NCBI GenBank assembly: GCA_021647785.1
Contig: JAKIUC010000033.1
Location: 1-44,791 of the forward strand
Origin: Melioribacteraceae bacterium
GTDB lineage: Bacteria; Bacteroidota; Ignavibacteria; Ignavibacteriales; Melioribacteraceae
DNA: 44,791 nt
Direction of reading: 5' to 3'
Shown: positions 35,947 to 44,400 of the stretch, piece by piece
Position numbering within the stretch: the stretch's first letter is position 1
How the letters are laid out: each line of letters begins with the position of its first letter
Translations under genes and position numbers: made by a program
The notes under the pieces: generated by a model
Told to the model about the DNA's origin: nothing
What the model saw: only the letters and a program-made list of their open reading frames with translations
The model's database searches: none

Positions 35947-36080
35947 TCGAAATGCGGTGCATTGAGCTAAGTCGAAATGCGGTGCATTGAGCTAAGTCGA
36001 AATGCGGTGCATTGAGCTAAGTCGAAATGCGGTGCATTGAGCTAAGTCGAAATGCGGTGCATTGAGCTAAGTCGAAATGC
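35947..36080. repeat. 25-bp tandem repeat array (five copies plus a partial)
   Basis: TCGAAATGCGGTGCATTGAG then CTAAG is repeated perfectly five times, starting at 35947, 35972, 35997, 36022 and 36047, with a partial copy at 36072-36080. The word CATTGAGCnnAGTCGAAATG is a dispersed repeat that also appears at 23061. There are no unique spacers, so it is not a CRISPR. It lies 17 bp downstream of the sucD stop, so it would be transcribed in its 3' end. Confidence 0.92.
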
Positions 36081-36096
36081 CATTTTAGAAACGCTA

Positions 36097-36981
36097 CTAT
36101 TTTTTTCTATCAGCTAACGCTTTTTTCATAGTAATACCAATATCAGCAGGTGATTCAACAACATAAATTCCAGCTTTTTTCATAGCTTTCATTTTCTCAT
36201 CGGCTGTTCCTTTTCCGCCAGAAATAATTGCTCCTGCATGACCCATTCGGCGTCCGGGTGGTGCAGTTCTTCCTGCAATAAATCCAACAACTGGTTTTTT
36301 AACATTCTTTTTAATGTAAGCAGCTGCTTCTTCTTCAGCACTTCCGCCAATTTCGCCAATCATTACAATTCCTTCCGTACCTGGGTCTTCATTCAACAAT
36401 TTAATTACATCAATAAATTGAGAGCCAATAATTGGGTCACCGCCAATTCCGATACAAGTTGATTGACCAATTTTAAGATCAGAAAGTTGTTTTACTGCTT
36501 CGTAAGTTAAAGTTCCACTTCGCGAAACAACTGCAATTTTCCCTTTTCTATGAATAAAGCCTGGCATAATACCAATTTTTGCTTTCCCTGGCGAGATAAT
36601 CCCAGGACAGTTTGGACCAATAAGTCGGGTATCCATATTTTTAATTACGTTGTAAACTTTTACCATATCTGCTGCGGGAATGCCTTCAGTGATACAGACA
36701 ATTAGTTTAATTCCAGCATTAGCAGCTTCAAGAATTGCATCAGCAGCAAATGGAGGGGGAACAAATATTGCAGAAGCAGAAGCTTTTGTAGCTTTTACTG
36801 CATCGGCAACTGTGTTAAAAACTGGAACAACTTTGTTGAATTTGGCACCACCTTTACCAGGAGTTACGCCAGCTACAACGTTTGTACCATATTCTAACAT
36901 TTGAGTTGTGTGGAATGTACCTTCGCTACCGGTAATTCCTTGAACAACTACTTTGGTTCTTTTGTCGAGTAGAATACTCAT
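36097..36981 (-). CDS. sucD: succinyl-CoA ligase alpha subunit
   Basis: The ADP/GDP-forming TCA-cycle enzyme's CoA-binding subunit, 294 residues. It starts [20 protein letters not shown], has GGVTPGKGG-like [25 protein letters not shown]-type [40 protein letters not shown], and the phospho-His in [10 protein letters not shown]. It stands alone; the beta subunit gene (sucC) is not next to it, which is common in Bacteroidota. A 25-bp tandem array and a terminator follow the stop. Confidence 0.96.
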   Translation of the reverse strand: MSILLDKRTKVVVQGITGSEGTFHTTQMLEYGTNVVAGVTPGKGGAKFNKVVPVFNTVADAVKATKASASAIFVPPPFAADAILEAANAGIKLIVCITEGIPAADMVKVYNVIKNMDTRLIGPNCPGIISPGKAKIGIMPGFIHRKGKIAVVSRSGTLTYEAVKQLSDLKIGQSTCIGIGGDPIIGSQFIDVIKLLNEDPGTEGIVMIGEIGGSAEEEAAAYIKKNVKKPVVGFIAGRTAPPGRRMGHAGAIISGGKGTADEKMKAMKKAGIYVVESPADIGITMKKALADRKK

Positions 36982-37061
36982 TATTTTAATTCCTTATTTA
37001 ATTTATATCGTAAAAATTTGTTGCCAAAATTAAAAAAATATCAAATAATTAAACATAATTT

Positions 37062-37259
37062 TTAATTTGCTGGAGGTGGTGGTTCTTCAGTATTCATATT
37101 GGAAAACTTATCTGCTAATTTATCCGGGTTATGAATTAATGTTGGTAAACATTGTGTACAAATCCAAGTTGGGTTTTGTGCAAAAGTGATTGATACTAAT
37201 GGTATAACACTTTCTGGTCTTTCGCAGTTTATGCAGGTTTTAAGATTTTCGTTACTCAT
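37062..37259 (-). CDS. small zinc-ribbon-like protein of unknown function
   Basis: A 65-residue protein with two CxxC knuckles, CINC (residues 9-12) and CTQC (34-37), set to bind one zinc ion, then an acidic, proline-rich tail (TEEPPPPAN). Nothing else is recognised. It lies between gatA and sucD on the same strand with 80 bp to sucD. It may be a structural or regulatory partner of a larger complex. Confidence 0.7.
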   Translation of the reverse strand: MSNENLKTCINCERPESVIPLVSITFAQNPTWICTQCLPTLIHNPDKLADKFSNMNTEEPPPPAN

Positions 37260-37310
37260 TTTTGTTCCTTTATTTTTATTTAATAAATAGTTTTAATAGC
37301 TTTTGTTGAT

Positions 37311-37401
37311 AACCTTGAAGGTCATCAGTAATAATTGAATATTTGTTCTTTTATCTTTTCAAAAACCTATGAATTATTTTCATTTGTTGACCTTCAAGGT
37401 T
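37311..37401. repeat. inverted repeat that supplies the gatA stop codon
   Basis: AACCTTGAAGGTCA (37311-37324) and TGACCTTCAAGGTT (37388-37401) are perfect inverted 14-bp ends, 63 bp apart. The word AACCTTCAAGGT also forms the ends of the MITE-like element at 16041-16256. The gatA stop codon (37394-37396) falls in the right arm. Confidence 0.75.
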
Positions 37402-38809
37402 TTAATTTTTTTGCAGTTTGTAATAAAATTTCTTCGTTAAACTGATTTGCAAGTAACTGCATCCCAATTGGTAATCCGTTAGAATCATTCCCTACTGGGA
37501 TGCTAATTCCTGGAATACCAGCGAGGTTTGCAGATGTTGTGTAAATATCGCTTAAATACATTTCAAGAGGGTCGGATGTTTTTTCTCCAATTTTAAAAGC
37601 TGTAAAAGGAGAAGTTGGGGTTAAAATTACATCAACATTTTTAAAAGCATTATCAAAATCTTCTTTTATAATTCTTCGTACTTTTTGTGCTTTTGTGTAG
37701 TACGCATCATAATAGCCCGATGATAAAACATACGTGCCAAGCATTATTCTTCGCTTCACCTCATCACCAAAGCCTTTAGAGCGAGTCTGGGTGTACATAT
37801 CATTTAGTTCTGTTTGTTCAGAATCGCGGAAACCATACCGCACACCATCGTATCTTTGCAGATTGGCGGAGGCTTCGGCTGTAGTTAAAATATAATATGC
37901 AGCTATCGAATATTCATTATGTGGTAAATGGATATCTACAAATTCAATATCTTCATTTTCTGAAAGTAAATTTATCTTATTTACAATTGCAGATTTCACT
38001 TCTTCGTTTAATCCTTCACCAAAAAACTCTTGCGGAATTCCAATTTTAATTTTTCCAGATTTGGAAAGTGAATCAGAATAATCTGGCACATCAACCTCTT
38101 TGCTTGTGGAATCGAGTTCATCTTTACCAGCAAGCACCGATAAAACTAATGCTATATCTTCAACATTATTTGCAAATGGTCCAATAGAATCGAAGGATGA
38201 TGCAAATGCAGTTAAGCCATATCGTGATACTCTACCATAGGTTGGCTTTAATCCGTAAATGCCGCAGAAGGAAGCTGGTTGACGAATTGAACCACCAGTA
38301 TCTGTACCGAGTGAAACATCGCATAAATTTGCAGCAACTGCAGCAGCAGAGCCGCCACTTGAGCCGCCAGGTACACGAGTTTTATCAACAGGATTTAATA
38401 CATTCCCGAAAGCAGAATTTTCGTTGGATGAACCCATTGCAAATTCATCGCAATTTGTTTTACCAATAATTATTGCATCTTCATCAATAAGTTTTTGAAC
38501 TGCAGTTGCAGTATAAACTGAATTAAAATTCTCGAGTATTTTGGATGAGCAAGTTAGGGGTTTCTCTTTTATTGAGAGCACATCTTTAATTGCAATTGTC
38601 ATTCCAGCTAATCTACCAGCAGAATTATTATGAATTTTTTCTTCAATTATTTTTGCTTGAGTTAAAGCATCATCAAAAACAAAGTTGAAAGCGTTAATAT
38701 CTTTTTCCGATTCAATTCTATCTAAAAAAGATTGCACATTTTCAACTAATGAAATTTCTTTTGATTTTATTTTTGCAAGTTTTTCAGAGTGGTTTTTATA
38801 TTGTAACAA
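37394..38809 (-). CDS. gatA: Asp-tRNA(Asn)/Glu-tRNA(Gln) amidotransferase subunit A
   Basis: Frees ammonia from glutamine to amidate mischarged tRNAs. The 471 residues carry the amidase triad in family positions: K75 (IAIKD), S150 (in PGGSSGGSAAAVA) and the nucleophile S174 (TGGSIRQPASFCG). FASSFDSIGPFA and the C-terminal NLAGIPGISIPVG are typical of GatA. The last codons (KLKP-stop) are made by a dispersed inverted repeat, so the native C-terminus may have been trimmed slightly; the usual length is about 480. tatA is 23 bp upstream; gatB and gatC are not in the window. Confidence 0.95.
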   Translation of the reverse strand: MLQYKNHSEKLAKIKSKEISLVENVQSFLDRIESEKDINAFNFVFDDALTQAKIIEEKIHNNSAGRLAGMTIAIKDVLSIKEKPLTCSSKILENFNSVYTATAVQKLIDEDAIIIGKTNCDEFAMGSSNENSAFGNVLNPVDKTRVPGGSSGGSAAAVAANLCDVSLGTDTGGSIRQPASFCGIYGLKPTYGRVSRYGLTAFASSFDSIGPFANNVEDIALVLSVLAGKDELDSTSKEVDVPDYSDSLSKSGKIKIGIPQEFFGEGLNEEVKSAIVNKINLLSENEDIEFVDIHLPHNEYSIAAYYILTTAEASANLQRYDGVRYGFRDSEQTELNDMYTQTRSKGFGDEVKRRIMLGTYVLSSGYYDAYYTKAQKVRRIIKEDFDNAFKNVDVILTPTSPFTAFKIGEKTSDPLEMYLSDIYTTSANLAGIPGISIPVGNDSNGLPIGMQLLANQFNEEILLQTAKKLKP

Positions 38810-38832
38810 CTAATTTCCTATTACTAAAAATA

Positions 38833-39015
38833 CTAATCCTTCTTCTCATCATCTTCCATTTTAATATCTTCTTCAACTTCTTTTACAGCTTTTTTAAATT
38901 CCTTCATCCCTTTGCCAATACCTTTCGCAAATTCTGGAATTTTTTTTGCTCCAAATAAGATTAAGATTGCTGCAACTATTATAAAAATTTCCATAGGTCC
39001 TAAACTACTAAACAT
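38833..39015 (-). CDS. tatA: twin-arginine translocase subunit TatA
   Basis: A 60-residue Tat component: a short periplasmic N-terminus with the FGPMEI-type [20 protein letters not shown] transmembrane segment, the hinge [20 protein letters not shown] that starts the amphipathic helix, and an acidic tail. These are the defining parts of TatA/TatE. It would form the pore for folded proteins. It lies between pssA and gatA on the same strand. Confidence 0.94.
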   Translation of the reverse strand: MFSSLGPMEIFIIVAAILILFGAKKIPEFAKGIGKGMKEFKKAVKEVEEDIKMEDDEKKD

Positions 39016-39041
39016 TGTAACCTCAGTTAAATTAAATAAAA

Positions 39042-39782
39042 TTATTTGTCTGCTGTTTCCAATTCTGAATTATTAAATATCATAAAATAGATATGCCTAA
39101 ATAATCCAAACAGAATATGAAAAACAATCATATAAAAAAATGCTTCACCATCAGTAAAATAAACTAAAACCAATAAAATTATTGCAAATAGATAGATTGA
39201 AATTTTACTGAATAAAGATAGCGTCTTCATTTTAGGTAAAGTGTTATATCTAATTTTGCTCACCATAAGTAGAGATAAAACTATAACTGCCGGAAGAAGA
39301 ATAGAGTTAAATGGTTTAATGATATTAACTCCATTATGATAAAAAAGAATAAGTGAAGCAATAGTAATTGCTGATATTGGAATTGGTAAACCGAAAAAAT
39401 CTTGTTTTATTTTTATATCCTCAACCTGAACATTAAATCTAGCGAGCCGAAGTGCACCAAAGATAAGGGGAAGGGAACTAATAAGAATTCCCACATATCC
39501 ATAATCAATAAAATAGGCTTTGTAAATTAGGAATGAGGGAGCAACACCGAAACTAACAACATCGGCAAGTGAATCTAATTCAACTCCAAACATACTTGTA
39601 GTTTTAGTTAGGCGTGCAAGTAAGCCATCAATCAAATCAAAAAAAGTTGCAATAAAAATAAAAAGTGCCGAGAGATGGAAGTTACCATCGCTTGCAAATA
39701 TTATTGCCATAAACCCACTTAATACATTCAACGATGTAGCAGTATTAGGGATTGTTGATTTAGGAATTTTGAATTTACTCAT
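39042..39782 (-). CDS. pssA: CDP-diacylglycerol-serine O-phosphatidyltransferase
   Basis: A membrane enzyme of 246 residues making phosphatidylserine. The CDP-alcohol phosphatidyltransferase signature [10 protein letters not shown] plus GVELDSLAD (pattern DxxDGxxAR-x8-GxxxDxxxD) is complete, and the protein has about seven helices. It overlaps psd by 4 bp, so the two steps to phosphatidylethanolamine are coupled. The [13 protein letters not shown] stretch is typical of PssA type II. Confidence 0.95.
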   Translation of the reverse strand: MSKFKIPKSTIPNTATSLNVLSGFMAIIFASDGNFHLSALFIFIATFFDLIDGLLARLTKTTSMFGVELDSLADVVSFGVAPSFLIYKAYFIDYGYVGILISSLPLIFGALRLARFNVQVEDIKIKQDFFGLPIPISAITIASLILFYHNGVNIIKPFNSILLPAVIVLSLLMVSKIRYNTLPKMKTLSLFSKISIYLFAIILLVLVYFTDGEAFFYMIVFHILFGLFRHIYFMIFNNSELETADK

Positions 39783-40471
39783 TTATTATACTCGAAAAGA
39801 ATTGTTTCACCTGCACTTACAATGTCGTTTACTTTTACTTTTAAATCCCAATCGGTGCTAACAATAACATCACAACGGCTTCCAAATTTTATCATTCCAA
39901 ATCTGTTGCCCATTTTAACGTCATCACCTTCTTGCAAATCATACACAATTCTACGAGCTACAAACCCAGCAACTTGTGTATAGAAAACTTTTCCATATTT
40001 ACTTAAAATTCCAATTTCAGAGCGTTCGTTTCGTTCATCAGCTTTATCGTGGAAGGCTACGAGATATTCACCTTTTACGTAATTAACTAATTCAACTTTT
40101 CCATCAATTGGTATTCTGTTTACGTGAACATTAAGCGGCGACATAAAAACAGAGACTTGCCACGCCTCGCCACTTACATATTTATTCGATTCAACTTTTT
40201 TTATAAGGAGTACTTTTCCATCTGCTGGAGTAACTATAACATTCTCAAGTTGTGGAGATGTTCTTTCGGGGTCTCTGAAAAAATAGAGTGTAAAAATTAA
40301 AAATATAAGCGTAATACTCGCCAAACCAATTCTGATATATGTGTTTCCTAAAAAGTAAGAGACAACAAACAAAATTAGAGAGACTGTTGCAATAATTGTT
40401 ACATTTACATATCCATATTTGGTAATCATTTTTATCTTATAATTATTCTTGGAATTTTTTATTACAACCAT
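39779..40471 (-). CDS. psd: phosphatidylserine decarboxylase, short (PSD-A) type
   Basis: A 230-residue enzyme that makes phosphatidylethanolamine. After two membrane helices come FFRDPERTSPQ, ADGKVL, VFMSPLNVHVNRIPIDG and the self-cleavage region MGNRFGMIKFGSRCDV, where processing between Gly and Ser makes the pyruvoyl cofactor. The short length and the lack of an LGST motif mark the PSD-A subfamily. ATG at 40471 or the ATG 14 codons in (MITKYGY) may be the start. It overlaps pssA by 4 bp. Confidence 0.95.
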   Translation of the reverse strand: MVVIKNSKNNYKIKMITKYGYVNVTIIATVSLILFVVSYFLGNTYIRIGLASITLIFLIFTLYFFRDPERTSPQLENVIVTPADGKVLLIKKVESNKYVSGEAWQVSVFMSPLNVHVNRIPIDGKVELVNYVKGEYLVAFHDKADERNERSEIGILSKYGKVFYTQVAGFVARRIVYDLQEGDDVKMGNRFGMIKFGSRCDVIVSTDWDLKVKVNDIVSAGETILFEYNK

Positions 40472-40720
40472 AAATGTAACATATTAAATTCATAATTTCC
40501 TTGTAAAATATATTTTTATTAGTTTTGTTACTATTATTTTACTAATTTAATACGAAGTAATGAGTCCAACAATATTCAATTTGAAGATTATGAGAGTTAT
40601 CCATTAAAGCAAAAAATATCTAACAATATAATATTTGCAACTTGTTCTTAGCAAGCAGTAAAGACGGACAATGTCAAATGAAAATAGTACATTTGCAAAA
40701 AAGAAAAATATAAGAAATTC

Positions 40721-41878
40721 TTGAATGTAGAACATAACATATCACGCTTAAAGCAACTATTGTCAATGTATAGACTTTCTGTACAAGAATTTCTTACATT
40801 GATAAGCAAGGGACTTAAGACGCCCATCTCTCTTGAAGAAGTTTTTTCTAAAGAAATTAAGATTTCATATTTAAAACGAATTGACAAGGTTTTTGAAAAA
40901 GGACTTCATTATTATATAGACCCCAAAGCACCTGAGACTTCAAAAGAAGCAAGTGTTTTTTTTAGAAAAAAAAATTTTGCAACAGAAGACCTTAATATTG
41001 GTGCTATTAAAATTGTAAATCATTTTGAAGAACTAAAATTGTCACTATCAGCAATAGCAAAACTTTCTAATCTAAAATTTAAAAGAAAAATACTCAAATA
41101 TTCTGTTAATGATAACCCTCAAGAAGTTGCTAACACAATTAGAGAATTACTTTATCCTAAATTTAACCCATCTAGACGAGATTTTTTAAAGGCTCTTATT
41201 TCAAAATTTGCAGAGCATAATATTTTAGTCTTTGAGTTTATTGAAACTTGGAATAAAAAAGAGAAGGCAAATATTGATGGCTTTTTCCTAAAACCCAATA
41301 TGATTGTTTTAAAACGTCATCAAGCATTTAGACGAGAAATATTCACCTTGGCTCACGAACTAGGTCATTATCTTCTTGAAGAAGAAGAAATAGAACAATT
41401 AGATTATCAAACTTTAGCACAGAAAAACTTATCGAAGTTAGAAAGGTGGTGTAATGATTTTGCACACTACTTCCTTATTGGAAAGTACTCTAAAACTATT
41501 GACATCTTAGATAAAGCATCTGCAAATAATGATTATCATTTTGACTTAATTAAAACCATTTCCGATAATACACATTTAAGTCAGATTGCTTTGTTTACAA
41601 GACTTCTTTTCCAAAATCAAATTTCTAAATCATCGTATAACAATGTTAAAAATGAACTTGATGAAATATTTAGAAAAAGAGAGGAAAATAAAGAACGAGA
41701 AAAACAAAGGTTGAAAGACCACGGAATTAAACAGAGAGGTTCGGTTGCAAAACCCATTCCTTCACCTTTATTCATATCAACTATTCAGACTGCATTTTAT
41801 GAAGGAGTGTTAAACGAGTATGAAGTATGTAAAAGATTAAATATTAAACCTGAAAAACTGGAAAAATATATCCAATGA
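40721..41878 (+). CDS. ImmA/IrrE metallopeptidase protein, toxin partner
   Basis: A 385-residue protein with an N-terminal helical part that may be a divergent helix-turn-helix (SRLKQLLSMYRLSVQEFL) and a central COG2856 zinc-peptidase domain with HELGH (212-216). The C-terminal 90 residues are highly charged (FRKREENKEREKQRLKDHGI) and end in a small helical domain. The TTG at 40721 is the only plausible start: an in-frame stop lies 36 bp upstream and the next ATG is at codon 16. It overlaps the DUF4411 gene by 4 bp (ATGA). Such XRE/COG2856-DUF4411 pairs are known as predicted type II toxin-antitoxin modules. Confidence 0.88.
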   Translation: MNVEHNISRLKQLLSMYRLSVQEFLTLISKGLKTPISLEEVFSKEIKISYLKRIDKVFEKGLHYYIDPKAPETSKEASVFFRKKNFATEDLNIGAIKIVNHFEELKLSLSAIAKLSNLKFKRKILKYSVNDNPQEVANTIRELLYPKFNPSRRDFLKALISKFAEHNILVFEFIETWNKKEKANIDGFFLKPNMIVLKRHQAFRREIFTLAHELGHYLLEEEEIEQLDYQTLAQKNLSKLERWCNDFAHYFLIGKYSKTIDILDKASANNDYHFDLIKTISDNTHLSQIALFTRLLFQNQISKSSYNNVKNELDEIFRKREENKEREKQRLKDHGIKQRGSVAKPIPSPLFISTIQTAFYEGVLNEYEVCKRLNIKPEKLEKYIQ

Positions 41879-42447
41879 AAGTAGTAATAGATACAAGTTC
41901 GCTATTGTCCTTGGTGCGTTACTACTTACCATTTGACACAAATGACAGACTTTTTAAGTTCATTCAAAATCAAATTGAGAATGGGGGACTAATTATAATT
42001 GATGAAGTACTAAATGAATGTAAGTTTACTTCAAAAGGGTTGGTGCTAGATAAATTGACCTATCTAACCGATAAGGAATTTAGAAAAGTACATAAAATTC
42101 CTACAAAAACTAAAGACCTTTTACCCCCTTCAACAAGAAAGTTCTATAACTTGGTTGATAATAATTTTCGTACACCTTTATCAAGGAGATTAAATGATGC
42201 TGAATTTGAACAAAGAAAGAAAGAATTTTTATCATCAGCAGATGCTAGAATGATTATATATGCTTTGAATGAAAGGCATAGCAATTCGGATTTAGAAATT
42301 ATATTAGTGACGGAAGAAACAGAGACTGCAAATGACAATAAAGCATTCAAGAAAATTCCATCAATATGTAACATTCTCAAAATTGAAGTGATTACACTAC
42401 CCGATTTATTGGAGAAGTATAACGGAATAAATATTGAATTTAATTAA
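41875..42447 (+). CDS. DUF4411 PIN-like toxin
   Basis: A 190-residue PIN-fold protein of the DUF4411 type. The first acidic residue is in MKVVIDTSSLLSLVRYY (D6), the second in IIDEVLNEC, then SSADARMIIYAL, and a last acidic cluster in LVTEETETANDNKAFKKIP, together the expected nuclease site. It starts inside the end of the metallopeptidase gene. The second-place order (partner first) and coupling fit a toxin-antitoxin module. RNase activity is inferred from the family. Confidence 0.87.
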   Translation: MKVVIDTSSLLSLVRYYLPFDTNDRLFKFIQNQIENGGLIIIDEVLNECKFTSKGLVLDKLTYLTDKEFRKVHKIPTKTKDLLPPSTRKFYNLVDNNFRTPLSRRLNDAEFEQRKKEFLSSADARMIIYALNERHSNSDLEIILVTEETETANDNKAFKKIPSICNILKIEVITLPDLLEKYNGINIEFN

Positions 42448-42608
42448 AATGTAGAATAGTCAGCAGAGAACAATGTATAATAATAACGGTTTTAGTATAA
42501 ATTTATAATAAGATTTAACAAAATCAGTAAACTTTGATTTTGTGGGAAAACTTGATGCGTAAAAAAGAATAAAAATTTAATAATAAAAAACAAATATAGG
42601 AGTTAAAT

Positions 42609-42938
42609 ATGATGAAAGGTGGAATGCAGGGAATGATGAAACAAGTTCAAAAAATGCAGGCTGAAATGGAAAAAGTGCAGAATGAACTTGAGAACAAAGT
42701 AGTTACAGAAGAGAGTGGCGGTGGAATGGTTAAAGCCACTGCAAATGGTAAAAAAGGTATAGTTTCTATTGAAATTGATAATGAAATTATAGAATCGGGT
42801 GATAAAGAAATGATTGAAGATTTAGTTGTTGCTGCGGTGAATAAAGCTCTCGATTCTGCTGGCAGAATGGCTGAAGAAGAGATGGGAAATGTTACAAAAG
42901 GTATGATCCCTCCGGGGATGAATATTCCAGGATTTTAA
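42609..42938 (+). CDS. nucleoid-associated protein, YbaB/EbfC family
   Basis: A 109-residue protein of the YbaB/EbfC family: the helical start MQGMMKQVQKMQAEMEKVQN, the strand-rich GGGMVKATANGKKGIVSIEI and the EDLVVAAVNKALDSAGRMAE helix. The family binds DNA as a dimer. It lies 1 bp before recR, the classic ybaB-recR pairing. Start ATG at 42609; a Met-rich, Gly-rich start (MMKGGMQGMM) is normal for the family. Confidence 0.95.
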   Translation: MMKGGMQGMMKQVQKMQAEMEKVQNELENKVVTEESGGGMVKATANGKKGIVSIEIDNEIIESGDKEMIEDLVVAAVNKALDSAGRMAEEEMGNVTKGMIPPGMNIPGF

Positions 42939-42939
42939 T

Positions 42940-43536
42940 TTGTTAATTCCGGAAACATTACAAAGAGCAATTGATGAATTAAGTAAACTTCCATCAATAG
43001 GAAGAAAGTCTGCTCAACGCTTAGCACTTCATATTTTGAAATCGGAAGTTGTGGATGTTCAAAATTTATCGGACTCACTTATTGATTTGAAAGAGAAAAC
43101 AAAAGTGTGCGAAAAATGTTTTAATATTTCGGAAGAAGTAGTTTGTGATATTTGTAAAAGTGAGAAACGGGATAAATCCTTAATCTGTGTGGTAGAAGAA
43201 ATTAGTGATGTAATTGCTGTTGAAAGAACTAATGAGTTCTCAGGTCTTTATCATGTTCTCGGCGGAGTTCTCTCACCTCTAAGTGGTAAAGATGCTGAGT
43301 CATTAAATATTAATGAACTACTTGCTCGAGTAAAAAACGGAAATATTTCTGAAGTGATTTTAGCATTAAACCCCGATACAGAAGGGGAGACAACCTCCCT
43401 TTATCTTGCAAAGTTGTTGAAACAGTACAATATAAAAGTTACCCGATTAGCAAGAGGGCTGCCAATTGGAGGTGATTTAGAATTTACTGATGAAGCAACA
43501 ATTGGTAGAGCGGTATTGAATAGAATTCAACTTTAG
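42940..43536 (+). CDS. recR: recombination protein RecR
   Basis: Works with RecF and RecO to load RecA at gaps. The 198 residues show the helix-hairpin-helix LSKLPSIGRKSAQRLALHIL, the four-Cys zinc finger CEKC...CDIC, and the Toprim domain beginning LICVVEEISDVIAVERT with VILALNPDTEGETT. The TTG at 42940 starts it 1 bp after the ybaB stop. The length is normal. GGGGGC just after the stop pairs with GCCCCC at 43619-43624 followed by a T run, a possible but long-looped terminator. Confidence 0.96.
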   Translation: MLIPETLQRAIDELSKLPSIGRKSAQRLALHILKSEVVDVQNLSDSLIDLKEKTKVCEKCFNISEEVVCDICKSEKRDKSLICVVEEISDVIAVERTNEFSGLYHVLGGVLSPLSGKDAESLNINELLARVKNGNISEVILALNPDTEGETTSLYLAKLLKQYNIKVTRLARGLPIGGDLEFTDEATIGRAVLNRIQL

Positions 43537-43665
43537 GGGGCTTCGCAAACAATTTCTATTTTGGAAACTTATTCTGTTTTATGAGGAAAAAATTATTTAA
43601 TAAAATATTTTATGCTACGCCCCCTTTTTGCAAACCGATAGAGTTGTTTTATATGGCTGCTTACA

Positions 43666-44400
43666 ATGGGTGATTGGTACAAAGATTGGTTTGCTTCTGA
43701 ATTTTATTTGAAAGTATATGCCCACCGTAATAATGCTGATGCTGAGAATTTATTTAAACTTATTTTAAATAATATTGAGATACCAACCAATGCAAAAATT
43801 TTAGATGCTGCTTGTGGAAATGGAAGACACTCAATAAAATTTGCAGAACTTGGTTACAAAGTAATTGGATTCGATTTAAGTAAAACACTTCTGCAAGTAG
43901 CACAAAAAAGTAAGTTAAAGTGTAACTCAACAGCATTTTTTTTCTGTTCCGATATTAGAAATATTCCAATAAAAAAAACGTTCAATTTAATTTTAAATCT
44001 TTTTACAAGCTTTGGATATTTCAAAACAGATAGTGAGAATTTTGCACTTGTAGATTTTGCAAGTAAGAATTTAAGTGTCGGGGGTTATTTTGTTTTCGAT
44101 TATTTAAATCCGGAGTTTGTTAAAAAGAATTTAATTGAATCTTCGGAGAAAATTATTGATAGGAAAAGAATAATTGAACGGAGAAAAATCAAAAATAACA
44201 GAGTGGAGAAAGAGATTGTAATTATAGAGGATGAATTTAGACATAGATATTTTGAGTCAGTTCAGTTATATTCATTTCAAGAAATATTAACCATGTTTAA
44301 ACATTTCGGATTTTATTCTATTAAAGAGTTTGGAAATTATAGTGGTGATATTTATAACGAGAATAGTTCGGAAAGGATGATAATCATTTTTAAAAAATGA
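43666..44400 (+). CDS. class I SAM-dependent methyltransferase
   Basis: A 244-residue methyltransferase with motif I ILDAACGNGRHSIKFAELGY (about residues 45-64), VIGFDLSKTLLQVA as the acidic post-II region, FCSDIRNIP and LILNLFTSFGYF. The N-terminal DWYKDWFASEFYLKVYAHRN is a family mark of Bacteroidota methyltransferases of unknown substrate. The start codon of the following lipoprotein gene overlaps its stop (ATGA), so they are coupled. Confidence 0.86.
   Translation: MGDWYKDWFASEFYLKVYAHRNNADAENLFKLILNNIEIPTNAKILDAACGNGRHSIKFAELGYKVIGFDLSKTLLQVAQKSKLKCNSTAFFFCSDIRNIPIKKTFNLILNLFTSFGYFKTDSENFALVDFASKNLSVGGYFVFDYLNPEFVKKNLIESSEKIIDRKRIIERRKIKNNRVEKEIVIIEDEFRHRYFESVQLYSFQEILTMFKHFGFYSIKEFGNYSGDIYNENSSERMIIIFKK

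Noticed and set aside
35947-36080. CRISPR array
   Set aside because: The 25-bp units are head to tail with no spacers and no cas genes are present.
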